Origin: Antedon mediterranea | Taxonomy: Eukaryota; Echinodermata; Crinoidea; Comatulida; Antedonidae | Length of the DNA stretch: 64,000 nucleotides | NCBI RefSeq assembly: GCF_964355755.1 | Contig: NC_092675.1 | Span: forward strand, 15,205,312 to 15,269,311 | Direction of reading: 5' to 3' | In this document: positions 46,160 through 58,445 of the stretch, in pieces | Layout: each line of letters begins with the position of its first letter | How positions within the stretch are numbered: the stretch's first letter is position 1 | Notes under the pieces: generated by a model | Seen by the model: only the letters and a program-made list of their open reading frames with translations | What the model was told of the DNA's origin: nothing | The model's database searches: none | Position numbers and translations under genes: made by a program

Positions 46160-46900
46160 GTGAAAGTCTTTGAAGAAAATTCGCAGAACATTACTTATAA
46201 TGTAACACCAAAGCATACAAAGAAAGCCAAGCAAATTCCAGCTAAACAAATTCCAGCTAAGCAACAAAGAAATCTAATAATAGGTGACTCTATGCTGAAG
46301 CATATTAAGACGAATGGCCTATGTGAAACATCTATGAGAACATTAAGAGGAGCAACTGTGGAACAAGTTAACTATACATTAAGTGAGATCGATCTGACCA
46401 ATGTAGAAAATTTTGTCATTCATGCTGGAACAAATGACTGTTGCGATATCAACTTTGACTTGGATAGGATAAAGAACACTGATATGATATCAAGGCTTAA
46501 AACGAGGGTAACAGGCACGGTTTTCATCTCAGCCATTTGCCCAAGACTTGACGATCTTTCATTAAACAGACGCGTATTTGACGCAAGTATTCTTTCGGTA
46601 ATATTGATAATGATCACAGCTGAGCTTTCACTAGACGATATGGAGTGGATTCATCAAAGTTTACAAGTCGTGGTTTACATCTTAACTTGAAAGGTACATT
46701 GGTTAAGTGTATTAATAATGTACTGTCAATAATATCACCAAAGAAAAATAGAAGAACTGGAAGCACGCACACTAGAGATAATCGAAGCTTGCCTTTAGCA
46801 AATTGTCATTTCTATGGCGAGAGTGGGCATGTACAATGAGTTTGCAGACATGAAAAAGCGGTTGTGTGTTTGTAAATAAGTAGGACATAAAGCAAAATTT
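46160..46900 (+). pseudogene. LINE ORF1, SGNH esterase and zinc knuckle
   Basis: The 176-codon frame 46160-46690 has LIIGDSMLKHI (SGNH block I, catalytic Ser), VIHAGTNDC (block III, GTND) and ISAICPR. After a frameshift, 46645-46839 has SRGLHLNLKG, which carries the block V His. A CCHC-like knuckle (CHFYGESGHV, then a stop, then C) follows. SGNH/GDSL esterase domains are known in ORF1 of some CR1-like LINEs, where they may act on membranes or ribonucleoprotein. Broken here by a frameshift and stops. Confidence 0.8.
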
Positions 46901-46960
46901 TGCCAAGTTGAACACTGAAAAAATGGCAAAGTAGATGAAGCCGTAATAAATGTAGCTAAG

Positions 46961-47660
46961 ATGAAGAGTGCTGATGACACTGACAGTGATTCTAGTTTTA
47001 ATAATAGTAATGATAGCAATAATATAGTAAATTCAGGTAACACAAGATCAAGTAAAATGTTAAGTTTATTTTATTGTAATATAAGAAGTGTGAAGAACAA
47101 ATTATTAGATTTCAATGCTAGATTTTCTTCTTTATCTCATGACGTCATTGCTATCAAAGATATGGCTCGATAGCACAGTATATAAATAATAGTCAGCTTT
47201 TAAACAATGATATATACCATTTTTAGAAAGGATAGAAATTCTCATGGAGGGGAGGTTTTTTGCTTGTAAAACATGTTTAAATCCATCTTTATGCACAGAT
47301 CTCAATGTTGATACACTTGAACTGATTTGGATAGAATTTCATAGTATTAAATATAGATAAAATTGTATTAGGAGTGTTTTATAGGCCGCCTTCTTCAAAT
47401 GTTCAATATTTAAATTCCTTTATTGATAATCTAGATAAAGTTCAAGCAAAAGTTGTTGATTACATAGGCGACATTCATGTTGATTGGAATTGTTTGAATG
47501 TGAACAATGGTTTATTCGCCCAGGCAGGAAGCTTGGTAGAAGAAACAATGGCAACTGGACTAGTGCAAATAATGGATCTGCCTTCTTACAGTATGTAACA
47601 TGAAATGGGGATGGGCACTTTTTGGACTTGGCTTTTGTTAGTAATCCACTTTTAATTGAT
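46961..47660 (+). pseudogene. LINE ORF2 endonuclease fragment
   Basis: 46961-47173 ends with LFYCNIRSVKNKLLDFNA and SHDVIAI, the N-terminus of an APE endonuclease (catalytic Asn). 47374-47598 has FYRPPSSN, YIGDIHVDWN and SLVEETMATGLVQI. Then GHFLDLAFVSNP before decay. Stops near 47172 and 47597. Confidence 0.75.
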
Positions 47661-47880
47661 AAATGTCACATTATTAACATTATGTATATGCACTAAAAAA
47701 TGCAGATTTTGAAAAGATGAAAAGCATATTAATTAATTTTAATTGGGAAAATTGTTTTATATTTTAAAATATTAATAATATTTGGAATAGTATAATGAAC
47801 AATATAAACAAGGCTATTTCTGAATCTGTGCCTATTAAGAAAAGAATAAAAGGTATAAAAAACGATCTAGAAGGATAGGA

Positions 47881-48099
47881 ACATCTTGTATGTAGGGATT
47901 TAAAACTATTGTAAGCTGGTTGTTGGATATTTGATTGTAAAAGTTATTGTGCTTACTGGATTGTTGAAAGCTGAAGTTGATTGAAATTAAAGCATTGTTT
48001 TTTGAGTTATTTTACAACTTTGTGGATTTTTTGTGTATACTTTTATGTCACAAGGGAGTTCCTAAAGTATTTTCAACCGCTCGGAAACATACGTAAAGG
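47881..48099. other. Non-coding DNA
   Basis: No recognised signal between two LINE pieces. Confidence 0.35.
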
Positions 48100-48575
48100 A
48101 AGTTCCTGACACCATAAAAAATAATGCTCCCCCAGTCATTGGTTTGATTTTCAAACATTATGTCTTTCAAATTGTTAAAATACCGTATCTGCATTTCTTC
48201 CGTATTTGGAGCGTAAATATTTTAATTATCATGAATTTACAATAATTTTTTAATATTTCGGTAATCAGGACTCTCCCGTTTTCATCTCTATAAATATTTT
48301 TAATGTATTAAAATCATCCTCATTTCGAATGACAATGGCTACACTTCTACTCTTTGTTTCACCATGCGAGAATATAATTTTCCCACCCACTCATGCTGCA
48401 TGCTGCGAAGTATTTTCGGACTCTTCCGGGAGCTGAGTCTCTTAAAGTAGTATTACTGTAAATCAGCTTTTGTGTTTCTACACCAATTAAAAGTACTTTT
48501 CTTTCTTCTGCCTAATCCACAAACATTTAATGTTATAATATTCAAGCTATCTAATATCATAACTAATTTACGTAT
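48100..48575 (-). pseudogene. L1/Tx1-like endonuclease remnant
   Basis: Minus-strand text from 48560: LNIITLNVCGLGRRKK, then after shifts GGKIIFSHG, SRSVAIVIRNEDDFN and IYAPNTEEMQIRYFNNLK. These are the usual L1/Tx1 endonuclease steps (N-C-GL, W-G-I-FSHG, VAI, YAPN). Multiple frameshifts. Distinct from the CR1-type LINEs on each side. Confidence 0.6.
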
Positions 48576-48593
48576 TTATGTACTTAATAAAAA

Positions 48594-48840
48594 TTAAACA
48601 TTGTATTGTACTTGTAAAAAAATAAATAAAAGCAGCGTTCTTTTACCCTGAGAGTTATTCCATAATGGAATAGATAAGTCATTATTACTTTGGGAGCGGG
48701 TGCATTTATTATGGTTATCTACAGTAAATTGAAATAATATTGTTAAGTATCTTGGAGCTATTTCTTTTAAACATTTAAATAGCATTATAAGAATATTTTC
48801 ATTCCATTTTTCTGTAAGTCTACTCCATCCAAGAGTACTT
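48594..48840 (-). pseudogene. L2/CR1-like LINE C-terminal fragment
   Basis: Minus-strand 48594-48785 reads LFKCLKEIAPRYLTILF, DNHNKCTRSQSNNDLSIPLWN, the lineage-typical KCL-xAPxYL...TRS...L..P block. The preceding WSRLTEKW (about 48815) fits its upstream part. Truncated on both sides by the minisatellite and the L1/Tx1-like piece. Confidence 0.6.
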
Positions 48841-48854
48841 AAGATATTGTAATG

Positions 48855-49783
48855 ATGCTGTTGGAGGTTACACCATTGTGTTGGTGTACGTTGCTGTGGA
48901 GGTTACACCATTGTTGGTGGTTACGTTGCTGTTGGAGGTTACACCATTGTTGGTGGTTACGTGCTGTTGGAGGTTACACCATTATTGGAGGTTACGTTGC
49001 TGTTGGTGGTTACGTTGCTGTGGAGGTTACACCATTGTTGGTGGTTACGTGCTGTTGGAGGTTACACCATTGTTGGTGGTTACGTTGCTGTGGAGGTTAC
49101 GCCATTGTTGGTGGTTACGTTACTGTGGAGGTTACGCCATTGTTGGTGGTTACGTTGCTGTGGAGGTTACACCATTGTTGGTGGCTACGTTGCTGTTAGA
49201 GGTTACACCATTGTGTTGGTGTACATGCTGTTGGAGGTTACACCATTGTTGGTGGTTACGTTGCTGTGGAGGTTACACCATTGTTAGTGGTTACTACGTT
49301 GCTGTGGAGGTTACACCATTGTTGGTGGTTACGTTGCTGTGGAGGTTACACCATTGTTGGTGGTTACGTGCTGTTGGAGGTTACACCATTATTGGAAGTT
49401 ACGTTGCTGTTGGAGGTTACACCATTGTTGGTAGTTACGTTGCTGTGGAGGTTACACCCTTGTTGGTGGTTACGTTGCTGTTGGAGGTTACGCCATTATT
49501 GGAGGTTACGTTGCTGTTGGAGGTTACACCATTGTTGGTGGTTACGTTGCTGTGGAGGTTACACCATTGTTGGTGGTTACGTGCTGTTGGAGGTTACACC
49601 ATTATTGGAGGTTACGTGCTGTTGGAGGTTACACCATTGCTGGTGGTTACGTGCTGTTGGAGGTTACACCATTGTGTTGGTGGTTACTTGCATGTTGGAG
49701 GTTACGCCGTTGTTGGTGGTTACGCTACTATTGGAGGTTACGTCATTACTGGTGGTTACGCTGTTGTTTCAAGTCCGGCGTAA
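48855..49783. repeat. 35-bp minisatellite
   Basis: About 26 copies of a 35-36 bp unit, GTTACACCATTGTTGGTG then GTTACGTTGCTGTGGAG, i.e. two half units each starting GTTAC. Some copies have one half deleted or carry TGTGTTGG. The strand is free of stops in all three frames over long spans (301, 180 and 115 codons) only because a 35-bp unit rotates through the frames. Confidence 0.95.
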
Positions 49784-49858
49784 TAGCAGAACTAATCTAA
49801 TTAGGTGATCATTTAGAATAAAATGATCACCTATTGTTATTGTATAAAATCTTTATTA

Positions 49859-50087
49859 GTTATCCGCTTAGTAGCGGATAACTCCTTGTAATCGTCCTGG
49901 ATCTTTTTTTTTTTTCTTTATTAGTTATCCGCTTAGTAGCGGATAACTCCTTGTAATCGTCCTGGATCTTTTTTTTTTTTTTCTTTATTAGTTATCCGCT
50001 TAGTAGCGGATAACTCCTTGTAACTGTATGAAATCATCTTTTTTTTTTATTTTTGGTTATCCGCAACTTGTAAAGTTGCGGATAACC
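49859..50087 (+). repeat. Four serial 5' hairpin ends
   Basis: Three copies of GTTATCCGC/GCGGATAAC with a 6-nt loop at 49859-49882, 49924-49947 and 49991-50014, each followed by CCTTGTAA, a short tail and a T run of 10-13, then TTTATTA or TTTTTG and the next hairpin. The fourth, 50055-50087, has a longer stem GGTTATCCGCAACTT. They look like successive 5' ends inserted in the same T-rich spot. Confidence 0.85.
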
Positions 50088-51613
50088 CTTGTGATTGTAA
50101 ATATCTTTTTCTTCATCTTCATCTTCTTTGTTATTCTTCTTTCTTTCCCAGATTTTTGTGTGTCGCATATCCCCTATTGCTTGTGAACGTAACTTTGTAT
50201 AACTTTGTCAAAAGATTGATCTGTAGCTGTAGATGTGCAAGAAACTTCGTTATATGACGTTAGAGTCGCGCAGCGTAAGTTACGCGCGATTTTATGAATT
50301 TCAATGATTGGTCATAGATTAAAAACCAAAAGTCATTTTTTATTGATACGTGGTGAAAATTTAAGTCATATCAAGGGCAAACTTTCTATGGATTAAAAAT
50401 GGCATGTTTCACAAGAAGTTACGCGCGCACGCGCATTTAAAATTTCAAAATGCGCAAAATTAATTTCTAATCAACTTTCTACGCTGATCATGACATTTTA
50501 AGCATGTCAAAAATTCCCACGCGCGCGAAAAAAAATATGCGTAAAGTGCGCACGGAGCATGAAAATCATGTGTTTTTCTCTTGAATTATAATTTTACAGT
50601 CTTTCCTAGTTATTTTAAAAAAGATTGACATCATTTCAAATTAAAATGACGTCATACGAACACGTTGATTTAGACCATTTGCGTGCGTTTTAGATGCGAA
50701 AGTTACAAAATATTGTCAAAATTATGCCTATTTTTAATCTATTATAGCTCCTCAGGATCATCCACGACCCCCAATTTTTTGAATTTAATATGTAAGCAGA
50801 TATGTTGTAGATATGAATTCATGCCGAACCTTTACCGCTCGAATGTTATGACGTCATCATATGGCCACACGAATGTAAAATATAGGATTTTTTACTCTTT
50901 CGTTATTGCTCATCACATTCAACAAAACGCATCTCGCTTATACGTATTCCATTTCCCCCGAAATTGTAATATTGTCTACGTCAATCAACTATCTTTCGCA
51001 TGAATTAAAAATATTTTAATTTTTATGACGTCATCATGTCTAAAAACGTAAATAACTTGGGTCACTTATTTTCATCTTTACAGTAAATATCAATCTGTTA
51101 TAGCTCGTCAGATTAAAATGTGATAATCATGATTAAAATGTTTTCTGGAAGCTATTGGATTGTAGATATGAATTGATGTGAATATTTTGCCAATCAGATG
51201 TTGTGACGTCATCATATGGCCAGTTGAATTAAAAAAGTCATATTTTCATCTCTTGCGTCAAAGTTCATTGCGTTTAAACGAGAGCGCATCTCACTTTTAC
51301 GTTCCCAAAATTCTTCAAATTTGTTTCAATGTAATTATTTAGATAATTATCTTCTAAAGTGGTTATCTTTATATGTCAATTTGATGATGTCATCGTGTTA
51401 ATAATTGGATTTAAAAGATGGGTCTCGTAATTCCGTCTATGCTACACTGTATATAACATATATAATACAGTTTATTCTGTAAAATACTGTAATATGGTGT
51501 ATGCTACATAATAGGTACAATTCAGCACTGTAAACATTTTTATTTCATGTCAAAGGATGGCATAATAATTGTCGAGGTTCATATAGTTTAAAGTACGTGC
51601 ATGTTGCGTATGC

Positions 51614-51655
51614 GCGGATAACCCGAACTCGTCAAAGTGACGAGTTCAAATCTAG
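51614..51655 (+). mobile_element. Helitron-like 3' end, GTTATCCGC class
   Basis: GCGGATAACC, then hairpin GAACTCGTCA/TGACGAGTTC (51625-51647), AAAT, CTAG (51652-51655), T. Confidence 0.7.
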
Positions 51656-53157
51656 TTTTTTCTGTATTATTCTTTCTTTCTGTCAATTTTGTGTCTCGCG
51701 TATCTCAAAAACTTGTAAACAAACATTTTATAACTTTGTCAACATGTGGGCATTCACGTGAAATTGTGCACCTCCTATTGTGAATGACGTCAGAATTGCG
51801 CAACGTGATTTACGCGCGTTTTAACGAATTTCGCGTATTTAACATAGATCGAAAAACCATATAGCAATTTAAATTGAAACTTAACAAAAGTTTAATTTAT
51901 ATCTTGCGCTAACTGACTGTGGAAAAAAAATGGCATGTTTCACAAGAAGTTACGCGCGCACGGGCGTTTAAAATTTCAAAATGCGAAAAATCAATTTCTA
52001 ATCAACTTTCTACGCGTTTCATGTCATTTTGAGCATGTCAAAAATTCCCACGCGCGCGCATATTTTTACTCGCACGGTGCGCACGTAGCATTGAAAATAC
52101 ATTTTTTTCGCGTGATTCATGTTTTTCCAGCCTTTTCTGGTAATTTTACCAACTTTTGAACAATTTTGACCTAAAATTACGTCATACGGGCACATCCAAT
52201 TGGATAATTTACGTGCGTTTTTGATGAAAAAGTTCAAAAATTTGTCAAAATTCGTCAAAATTATGCCTTTTTTTAAACATTCATAGATTCTAAACTACGA
52301 GGTGAACTTTTTTTAAATTATATATTCTGGAAGTTGATGAGTTGTAGATATGGAATCATGCATTAATATGGCTAATCGGACATTATAACGTCATCGTATG
52401 GCCACGCGAATATAAAATATAGGATTTTTATATCTTTTGTCATAGCGCATCACATTTAATAGAGCGCATCTCCACTTATCCGTTTTTTATTTTCACCCCG
52501 ATTTTGATATTGTCTAGGTGAATGAACTATCTTTCGCATGAGTTAAAAATATTTTAATTTTTATGACGTCATCATGTCGAAAATTGTAAATAACGTGGGT
52601 CACTTATTTTCATCTTTACAGTAAATTTCAATCTGTTATAGCTCATCAGAATAAAAAGTGATAATCATGATTTAAACGTTTTCTGGAAGCTATGGGATTG
52701 TAGATACGAATTCATGTAAACATTTTGCCAATCGGATGTTGTGACGTCATCATATGGCCAGTTGAATAAAAAAAGTTGTATTTTCATATTTTGCGTAATA
52801 GTTCATCACATTTAAAAGGGTGCGCATCTATATTTTACGTATTCAAATTTCTTCTACACGTTAATATGTTGTTCCTAAGATAATTTCCTTCTGAAATTGC
52901 TATCTAAGTGTTTCATTTTGATACCGTCGCCATGTTAAAAATTGGAATAAATGGCGGGTCCCGTAATTTCACCTTTTCTACACTGTATGTAATATGTATG
53001 CAGATTATACTGTAGTGTTTGCATGTATACTATATGACACAAAATTGACAGAATTCATCACTAACAGCATATCATATTCTTCAGTTCTTGTCATAATGCC
53101 ATAATCTTTATCTGTGTGCAATATTCCAACGTATGACGTGCACGTGGCGTTTGTCGA

Positions 53158-53198
53158 GCGGATAACTAACTCGTCAAAGTGACGAGTTTCATGTCTAG
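53158..53198 (+). mobile_element. Helitron-like 3' end, GTTATCCGC class
   Basis: GCGGATAAC, TA, hairpin ACTCGTCA/TGACGAGT (53168-53188), TCATGT, CTAG (53195-53198), T. Confidence 0.7.
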
Positions 53199-54626
53199 TT
53201 ATTCTTCTTTCTGTACACTTTTTGTTCGTCAAATATCTCAAAAAGTTGAATAGCAATGATCACAAAAATTTTACAACGTCTTTCAAATACTTTAACTTAG
53301 CCATAATAAGCTTTTCAGCGTGATCACTCATCCGTGACGTCACGTATACGCCATTTTGTGAAATCACATTATCAATCATATATCCATAATTTATTATCAC
53401 ATATTTATGAAATTCACTACACGTAAACTTCAGGTCAAGGGTAAAAATATTAGCAAATAAAAACACACGCGCACGTAGGCTCATGCGCGTGAAATCGCGC
53501 GTTGAAATTTTAAAAAGGTCAAAATTACGTTTTGATCAATTTAGAGCATGAATTAGGCCATTTGCGTGTTTCAAAAAATTACTGCGCAAAAACACATTTT
53601 TGCGCACGCGATTCTTAAAATGCGTAAAAAATAAAATTTAATGTATACATCACATTCTACTCACAATCCTTTGTACATTCTCCGATTTTGAGTCCAATCC
53701 GACTTAAAATAACGCTGTACGAGCACGTTAAACATGACAAAATGCGCTCATTAATTGTACAAAAGTGCTAAAAATGGTAAAAAATAAGGATTTTTTAAAA
53801 TGAATATAACTCTTCAGAATGGCAGGTGACCCCCAATTTTTTTAACTTATTATGGAAGCCAATAAGTTGTAGATACAAATGTATATACACATTAGACGTA
53901 CAAAAATGGTATTACGTCATCAAATGGCCACTTCAATTTAAAAATTAGGATTTTTTTCCGTTTTGTGTAGTTTGTCACATTCAATAGAGCGCATCTCCGC
54001 TATTTGAGCCCGATTTTCGCACAACTTTTAGTATGTGCTTGCTCAGTTACTTATCTTTCTCATGAGTTGTCAACATTTTCATTTTGATGTCGTCATCACG
54101 CGTAAAAACTTGAATAACGTAGGTCGTGTAATTTCACCTTCGCCGTAAATTTGAATATCCTACAGCTCTTCAGAATTGAAGGTTACCTTGATGATTATAA
54201 TTTATTATGGAAGCTGATGAAATGTAGATATGAATTCATATAAAAACCAAGCCTATCGGATGTTGTGACGTTAACATATGGCCAGTTGAAGTTAAAAAGT
54301 AGTATTTTCATCTTTTTCGTCAAAGTTATACAAATTTCAAAGAGCGCGCACGGCGCTTCTACGTGCCAGATTCTCTTCCAATTCTTATATTTACTTTCTC
54401 AATTCATTATCTTTCGAAATTGTCATCTTTGAGTTTATTTTGATAATTCCATCATACCAAAAAATTAGAACATGATGTGTGTCCCGTAATTTCATATAAT
54501 TAATAGGCACAACTCAGCGATATAAGTGTATGCATCATGTCATAGGATGGCGTACATCAACTTTTTACGATCGTATGTTAACGTACGTGCATGTTTAAAA
54601 AATGTTAATTTCATTAAAATGATAAC

Positions 54627-54669
54627 AATGATCACCTATAATTCGTCAAAGTGACGAATTAAATTCTAG
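54627..54669 (+). mobile_element. Helitron-like 3' end, GGTGATCATT class
   Basis: AATGATCACC, TAT, hairpin AATTCGTCA/TGACGAATT (54640-54660), AAATT, CTAG (54666-54669), T. It pairs with the 5' hairpin at 49804. Confidence 0.75.
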
Positions 54670-56831
54670 TTAATTATTATAATCGGTTGTTACCAATAAT
54701 TTGGAATCAAAGAAGAATAAAGGAGGTCACTCCAGTCACATTCAATTCACCAGGGAAAAAAAGTAGTGAGCCCTCTATCGGCAGCGAATCGTTTTTGCAC
54801 ACGAGACAGTGTGAACAATTACCCGGAAGCAACTTTGTTTTAAAAAATAAATATTAAGTTTTTGCAAACTGGCCAATTGGAACTTTTGGTTTTATTTACT
54901 AATGAATAATTCATGAAAACCTTTAACACAGCATCTACGAACCACGTGATATTGTTTTTTTATCGACAAAGCCATTATATCTGTGTCAAACAAGGGTGAA
55001 TTACACCGATGTTTTTTAAACAATTTTAGGGTATTCGAATGTTAAAATTTCGTCTAATTTGTTGAGGCTGTAATAAAACAACCTAATTTTTTTAGAAGGT
55101 GGGTTTTATATTTTCTGGATATTTAATTTTTCAATAGTAGATAATAAAAAAATCTCGTTGGTGTTATTTTTTATTTTTTTTTTAATGGCTGCTTAAACAT
55201 GTGCCTTTTTGGTTATTTTACTGCTGAAAATGGAACACATGGTTGTAGCTAAAATCATTTTTTTACACCATAGGATTAAAAATGTTGCTTTTTAAAATAA
55301 TAAGAACGTTATATAATATATAGGAAAGATGTTTTTAATCATAAAACTTTACAAAGCCTCTTTTATTTTATTTAAAAATCAATATAGTCTAGGCCTAGTT
55401 TACTAGGCTTTAGCCTGTTATTATAGTGGAGTAGTGCGTGTATTGTTGGCGCGTGTTCATTGGCGGGCGCGCGTATTTATAGGCCTAGGCCTAAGGAAAT
55501 AAAAATAAATGATTACAAATATAACTAAATAATGATTATTATTAATTTAATGTTGTTTTTTTTTTTACAGATCACAGAGAGATGTTCTTATGGTGTCTGC
55601 ATACTTCAATACAATAGAAATAGCATTAATCAACAACAATTTCTCATTAATTTACCGGCATATGTGAAACAACACATACAGTAATTTTATGGATATCTAC
55701 AGATTTTTTATTGCCAAAGGACATTTAATTTTTTTAAACTTGATATTTTCCTAATTTACTTATATAAAGGTTCAAGCGGAGGTTTGTTGTTGTGCGGTAA
55801 TTGTTATAAAGTTTAAATGTGATTTCCAAATCTGCAATAAATAATCATTATAAATATAAATCGAAAAAGGCCTAGGCCTAGTACAAAAGATGTTAATTTG
55901 ATGTACAAAACTTGTTGTCTAATTTGTGATAATATTAAAGGTTTTATGTTAAATGGTGTGTATTTCATTTATTGCTCCATTATTATAATAAAAAGAAGGG
56001 AATCGTGAAATGTCATTAATTATTTAGCCCCAAGAATGTATTGATTTTATAGTATTTTACCAATTTAAACAGTCCAGGCCTAGCTTGCAGACCCCCCCCA
56101 CCCACTTCTTAATAATTTTAAGAAAAATGAAAGTTCAACACTTTATTTCAAAATTTATAAGCCCTTTGTCCTCATATTTTAAGATTATGAATCAGCCACT
56201 TAACAAGAATAACAATCGAGGGGCCAATGATGAAGCGCATCTTCCCTCATTCTCTTCGCCTAAGAAAACGATTATTCCAGCCCTGCCGCGTCTCCCTAGG
56301 CCTACGCGCAACGTGCTTTCGCTTAAAACAGACCTATATTCAACTCCTTATAGAATTTGTTTGAAAAATAACACCAAGCTTATTTTTGGAAATCATAGAA
56401 AATACATATAAGACTATATTATACCGTTTTCAGAATTTCATTTAAAAATTCCAAATTAATGTTAACTATTTTAACAAACTAGTTAGTTTTCACTTTCTTG
56501 TTTTCGTCGTATGACTCGCTTTGTTTACGCTTACACTTGGCTTAGACGTTTATCTTAGAATTCGAATAAATGAATCCATAATCAACAAAAATTGGTACTG
56601 TTGTGGTTTTTGTTTAATATAAATGTTCCTAATACACAGAAATCAATTAAACAGCAATATAATTTAATATAAACGAGTTAAAAAGGAAATTTAGACAGCC
56701 TATAAAATACGGAAGTCAGAACTCGCGTCGCTCGTAATGTTCGGTAACTTTCTATTTAAAGCCTATCGAAAAAGGCTCTGGCTAACTTTTAAATTAAAAA
56801 GGCTCTCGGAACACTTAATTTCCCATTATCA
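54670..56831. other. Non-coding DNA upstream of the LINE and mannosidase exons
   Basis: AT-rich, with TAGGCCTA words near 55390, 55482, 55868 and 56076. The 108-codon frame at 56085-56411 has no motif I know and starts in a C run. The mannosidase first exon should lie in this region or further upstream, but I could not find a signal peptide and donor site I would trust. Confidence 0.4.
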
Positions 56832-57985
56832 CTATTTGACGTGGATGTGCAGTAAATGTAATTGATTTGTTTGTTTCATTCGAGTGTGCCGTGGTACCGC
56901 AGACCCCTCCCTCCAAAAGGGAACGAACCCGAGAGAGTGGATTTTCGTTACAATATCATTAATAGGGGTATACATGTCTACAGATAACAATATTCTACCT
57001 AATCTGTTGATTAAAACCTGAAGAGAATCTGAAAAACTTATGTTACAATTGGACCAAACACAGCAACAATAATCAAATAATGGAATAATTAAAGCATTTG
57101 CTAACATTTTTAAAGTATACATAGGAAGATACATCTTAATAAGACGAATCACACCGATACGTTTAGCTATTTTACAAGACATTTTGTCTATATGTTCCTT
57201 CCAATTTAGTTGAGGATCAAAAATGACACCTAAATATACTTAAAAGAATCAACTCTTTCAATAGTATCATTATTATGAAGTAAAGTTATATTCTTAAATG
57301 TTGCCGTTTTCTGATTTGTGCTGAAAACCATAAGCTTGGTCTTATTAAGATTTAGTGTGAGTTGATTATGGTCAAACCATTCTATAATTTTGTTTTGATT
57401 GATATTGAGTTGATTACATACATCACACATACAACTTACAAGATAAAAAATCAGGAAGTGAATTTACGTATAAAATAAATAGTAAAGGTCCCAGTATTGA
57501 TCCTTGTGGGACACCAATATTAACATTCATGGTGTCAGATTTTGTTGAATTTATACAAACAACTTGAGATTGTCCACTTAAATATGATTTAAACCAGTGA
57601 AGTGCAATATCATTTAAGCCATAATTCCTTAATTTGGTAAATAATATTTCATGGTTAACTGTATCAAATGCTTTCTTCAAGTCAAGAAATAAAGCAGCAG
57701 AAGAAATACCTTTATCAAAGTTATCTAAAATATAATCAGTTACATCTAAAAGAGTAGTTTCTGTAGAGTGACCTTTTCTAAAGCCCGATTGGGAGGGATT
57801 AATAAGGTTGTTAGTTCTTAAATACAAGTATAATTGATCATGCACAGCACGTTCTAAGAGTTTTGAAAGTATGGGTAAAACGGAAATTAGGCGGTAATTA
57901 TAAGGGTCTGACATATCCCCATCTTTATATACAGGTGTTACCTTAGCTAGTTTCCATTCATCTGGAAATCTAGAACTGAATATAC
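56832..57985 (-). pseudogene. CR1/Jockey-like LINE reverse transcriptase fragment
   Basis: From 57985 down: [87 protein letters not shown] (57423-57914). The YADD box falls at a break near 57420. 57230-57430 gives LTLNLNKTKLMVFST and 56832-57182 gives IPLFDYCCCVWSN. Two or three frameshifts. Neither end of the LINE is present. Confidence 0.85.
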
Positions 57986-58019
57986 CTTACTCAATCATAA
58001 TTAATGATTGAGTAAGGTG
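57984..58019. repeat. Perfect palindrome at the LINE break
   Basis: ACCTTACTCAATCAT, a 5-nt loop, then ATGATTGAGTAAGGT. It forms the exact upstream edge of the LINE fragment. It resembles in size the 5' hairpins of the Helitron-like elements but no such body follows. Confidence 0.7.
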
Positions 58020-58089
58020 GGTGCGTTGGGGGTGTGTACTCATCAAAACTTTCCTATTCACACTTCTGACAATTATTTGTGGTATTTCA

Positions 58090-58445
58090 AATGGCAATGT
58101 AATGTTATATCTTTAATATATAATGCCAGTGTAATTAAAACAATGTAAAACTCAATATTTTTCATCTGAAATAATGTTAACTCACGTAATGTAGCATATA
58201 ACACAGAAATAGTTTTTGGCTTTAAAAATGGTAGCAGGCCTAGTAGCAGGCCTATGTCTAAAAAACCTAGGCCTACATTTATTTAATAAACCTTTTTTAA
58301 ACCTTTGTAGAAACAATATTTATAGCTAGCGTGAGCCTAGGGTGCTATGAAAAGTGTTTATAAAAGTCTTTTTGTATCATTTGCCGGAAACACATTTTTG
58401 GTCTGGATTTACCCAAAACGTGGCCAACACAATAAATTTTTTTGG
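58090..58445. repeat. Direct repeat, partner 59756-60125
   Basis: Shares ATGCCAGTGTAATTA, AAACTCAATATTTTTCATCTG, TTTATTTAATAAACCTTTTT and GAGCCTAGGGTGCTATGAAA with 59756-60125, in the same orientation on the other side of mannosidase exon 2. Part is also in the hAT-like element (37720-37835). Confidence 0.8.

Larger units (their letters stand above)
46100..47880 (+). mobile_element. LINE fragment with esterase-type ORF1
   Basis: ORF1 and the first half of ORF2 endonuclease in order on the plus strand, then decay by about 47880 without reverse transcriptase. Confidence 0.75.
49804..54669 (+). mobile_element. Composite of Helitron-like elements, ~4.9 kb
   Basis: Outer ends match each other: 5' hairpin GGTGATCATTT/AAATGATCACC at 49804-49831 and 3' AATGATCACC (54627-54636), hairpin (54640-54660) and CTAG (54666-54669). 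Inside are four 5' hairpins of the GTTATCCGC class and two 3' ends with GCGGATAAC (51655, 53198). Three bodies of about 1.5 kb (50100-51655, 51656-53198, 53199-54669) share sequence end to end, and each has an internal twofold repeat with ATCATATGGCC. No protein is encoded. Confidence 0.75.

Noticed and set aside
48878-49783. 301-codon open frame
   Set aside because: Lies wholly in the 35-bp minisatellite; all three frames are open for the same reason, so openness is no evidence for a protein.
49859-50040. Hairpins followed by T runs looking like Rho-independent terminators, or repeats looking like a CRISPR array
   Set aside because: Eukaryotic context; the hairpins are serial 5' ends of Helitron-like elements, with no spacers of constant length and no cas genes.
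56085-56411. 108-codon plus frame
   Set aside because: No recognisable domain, no splice context, adjacent to homopolymer; could be chance in AT-rich DNA.
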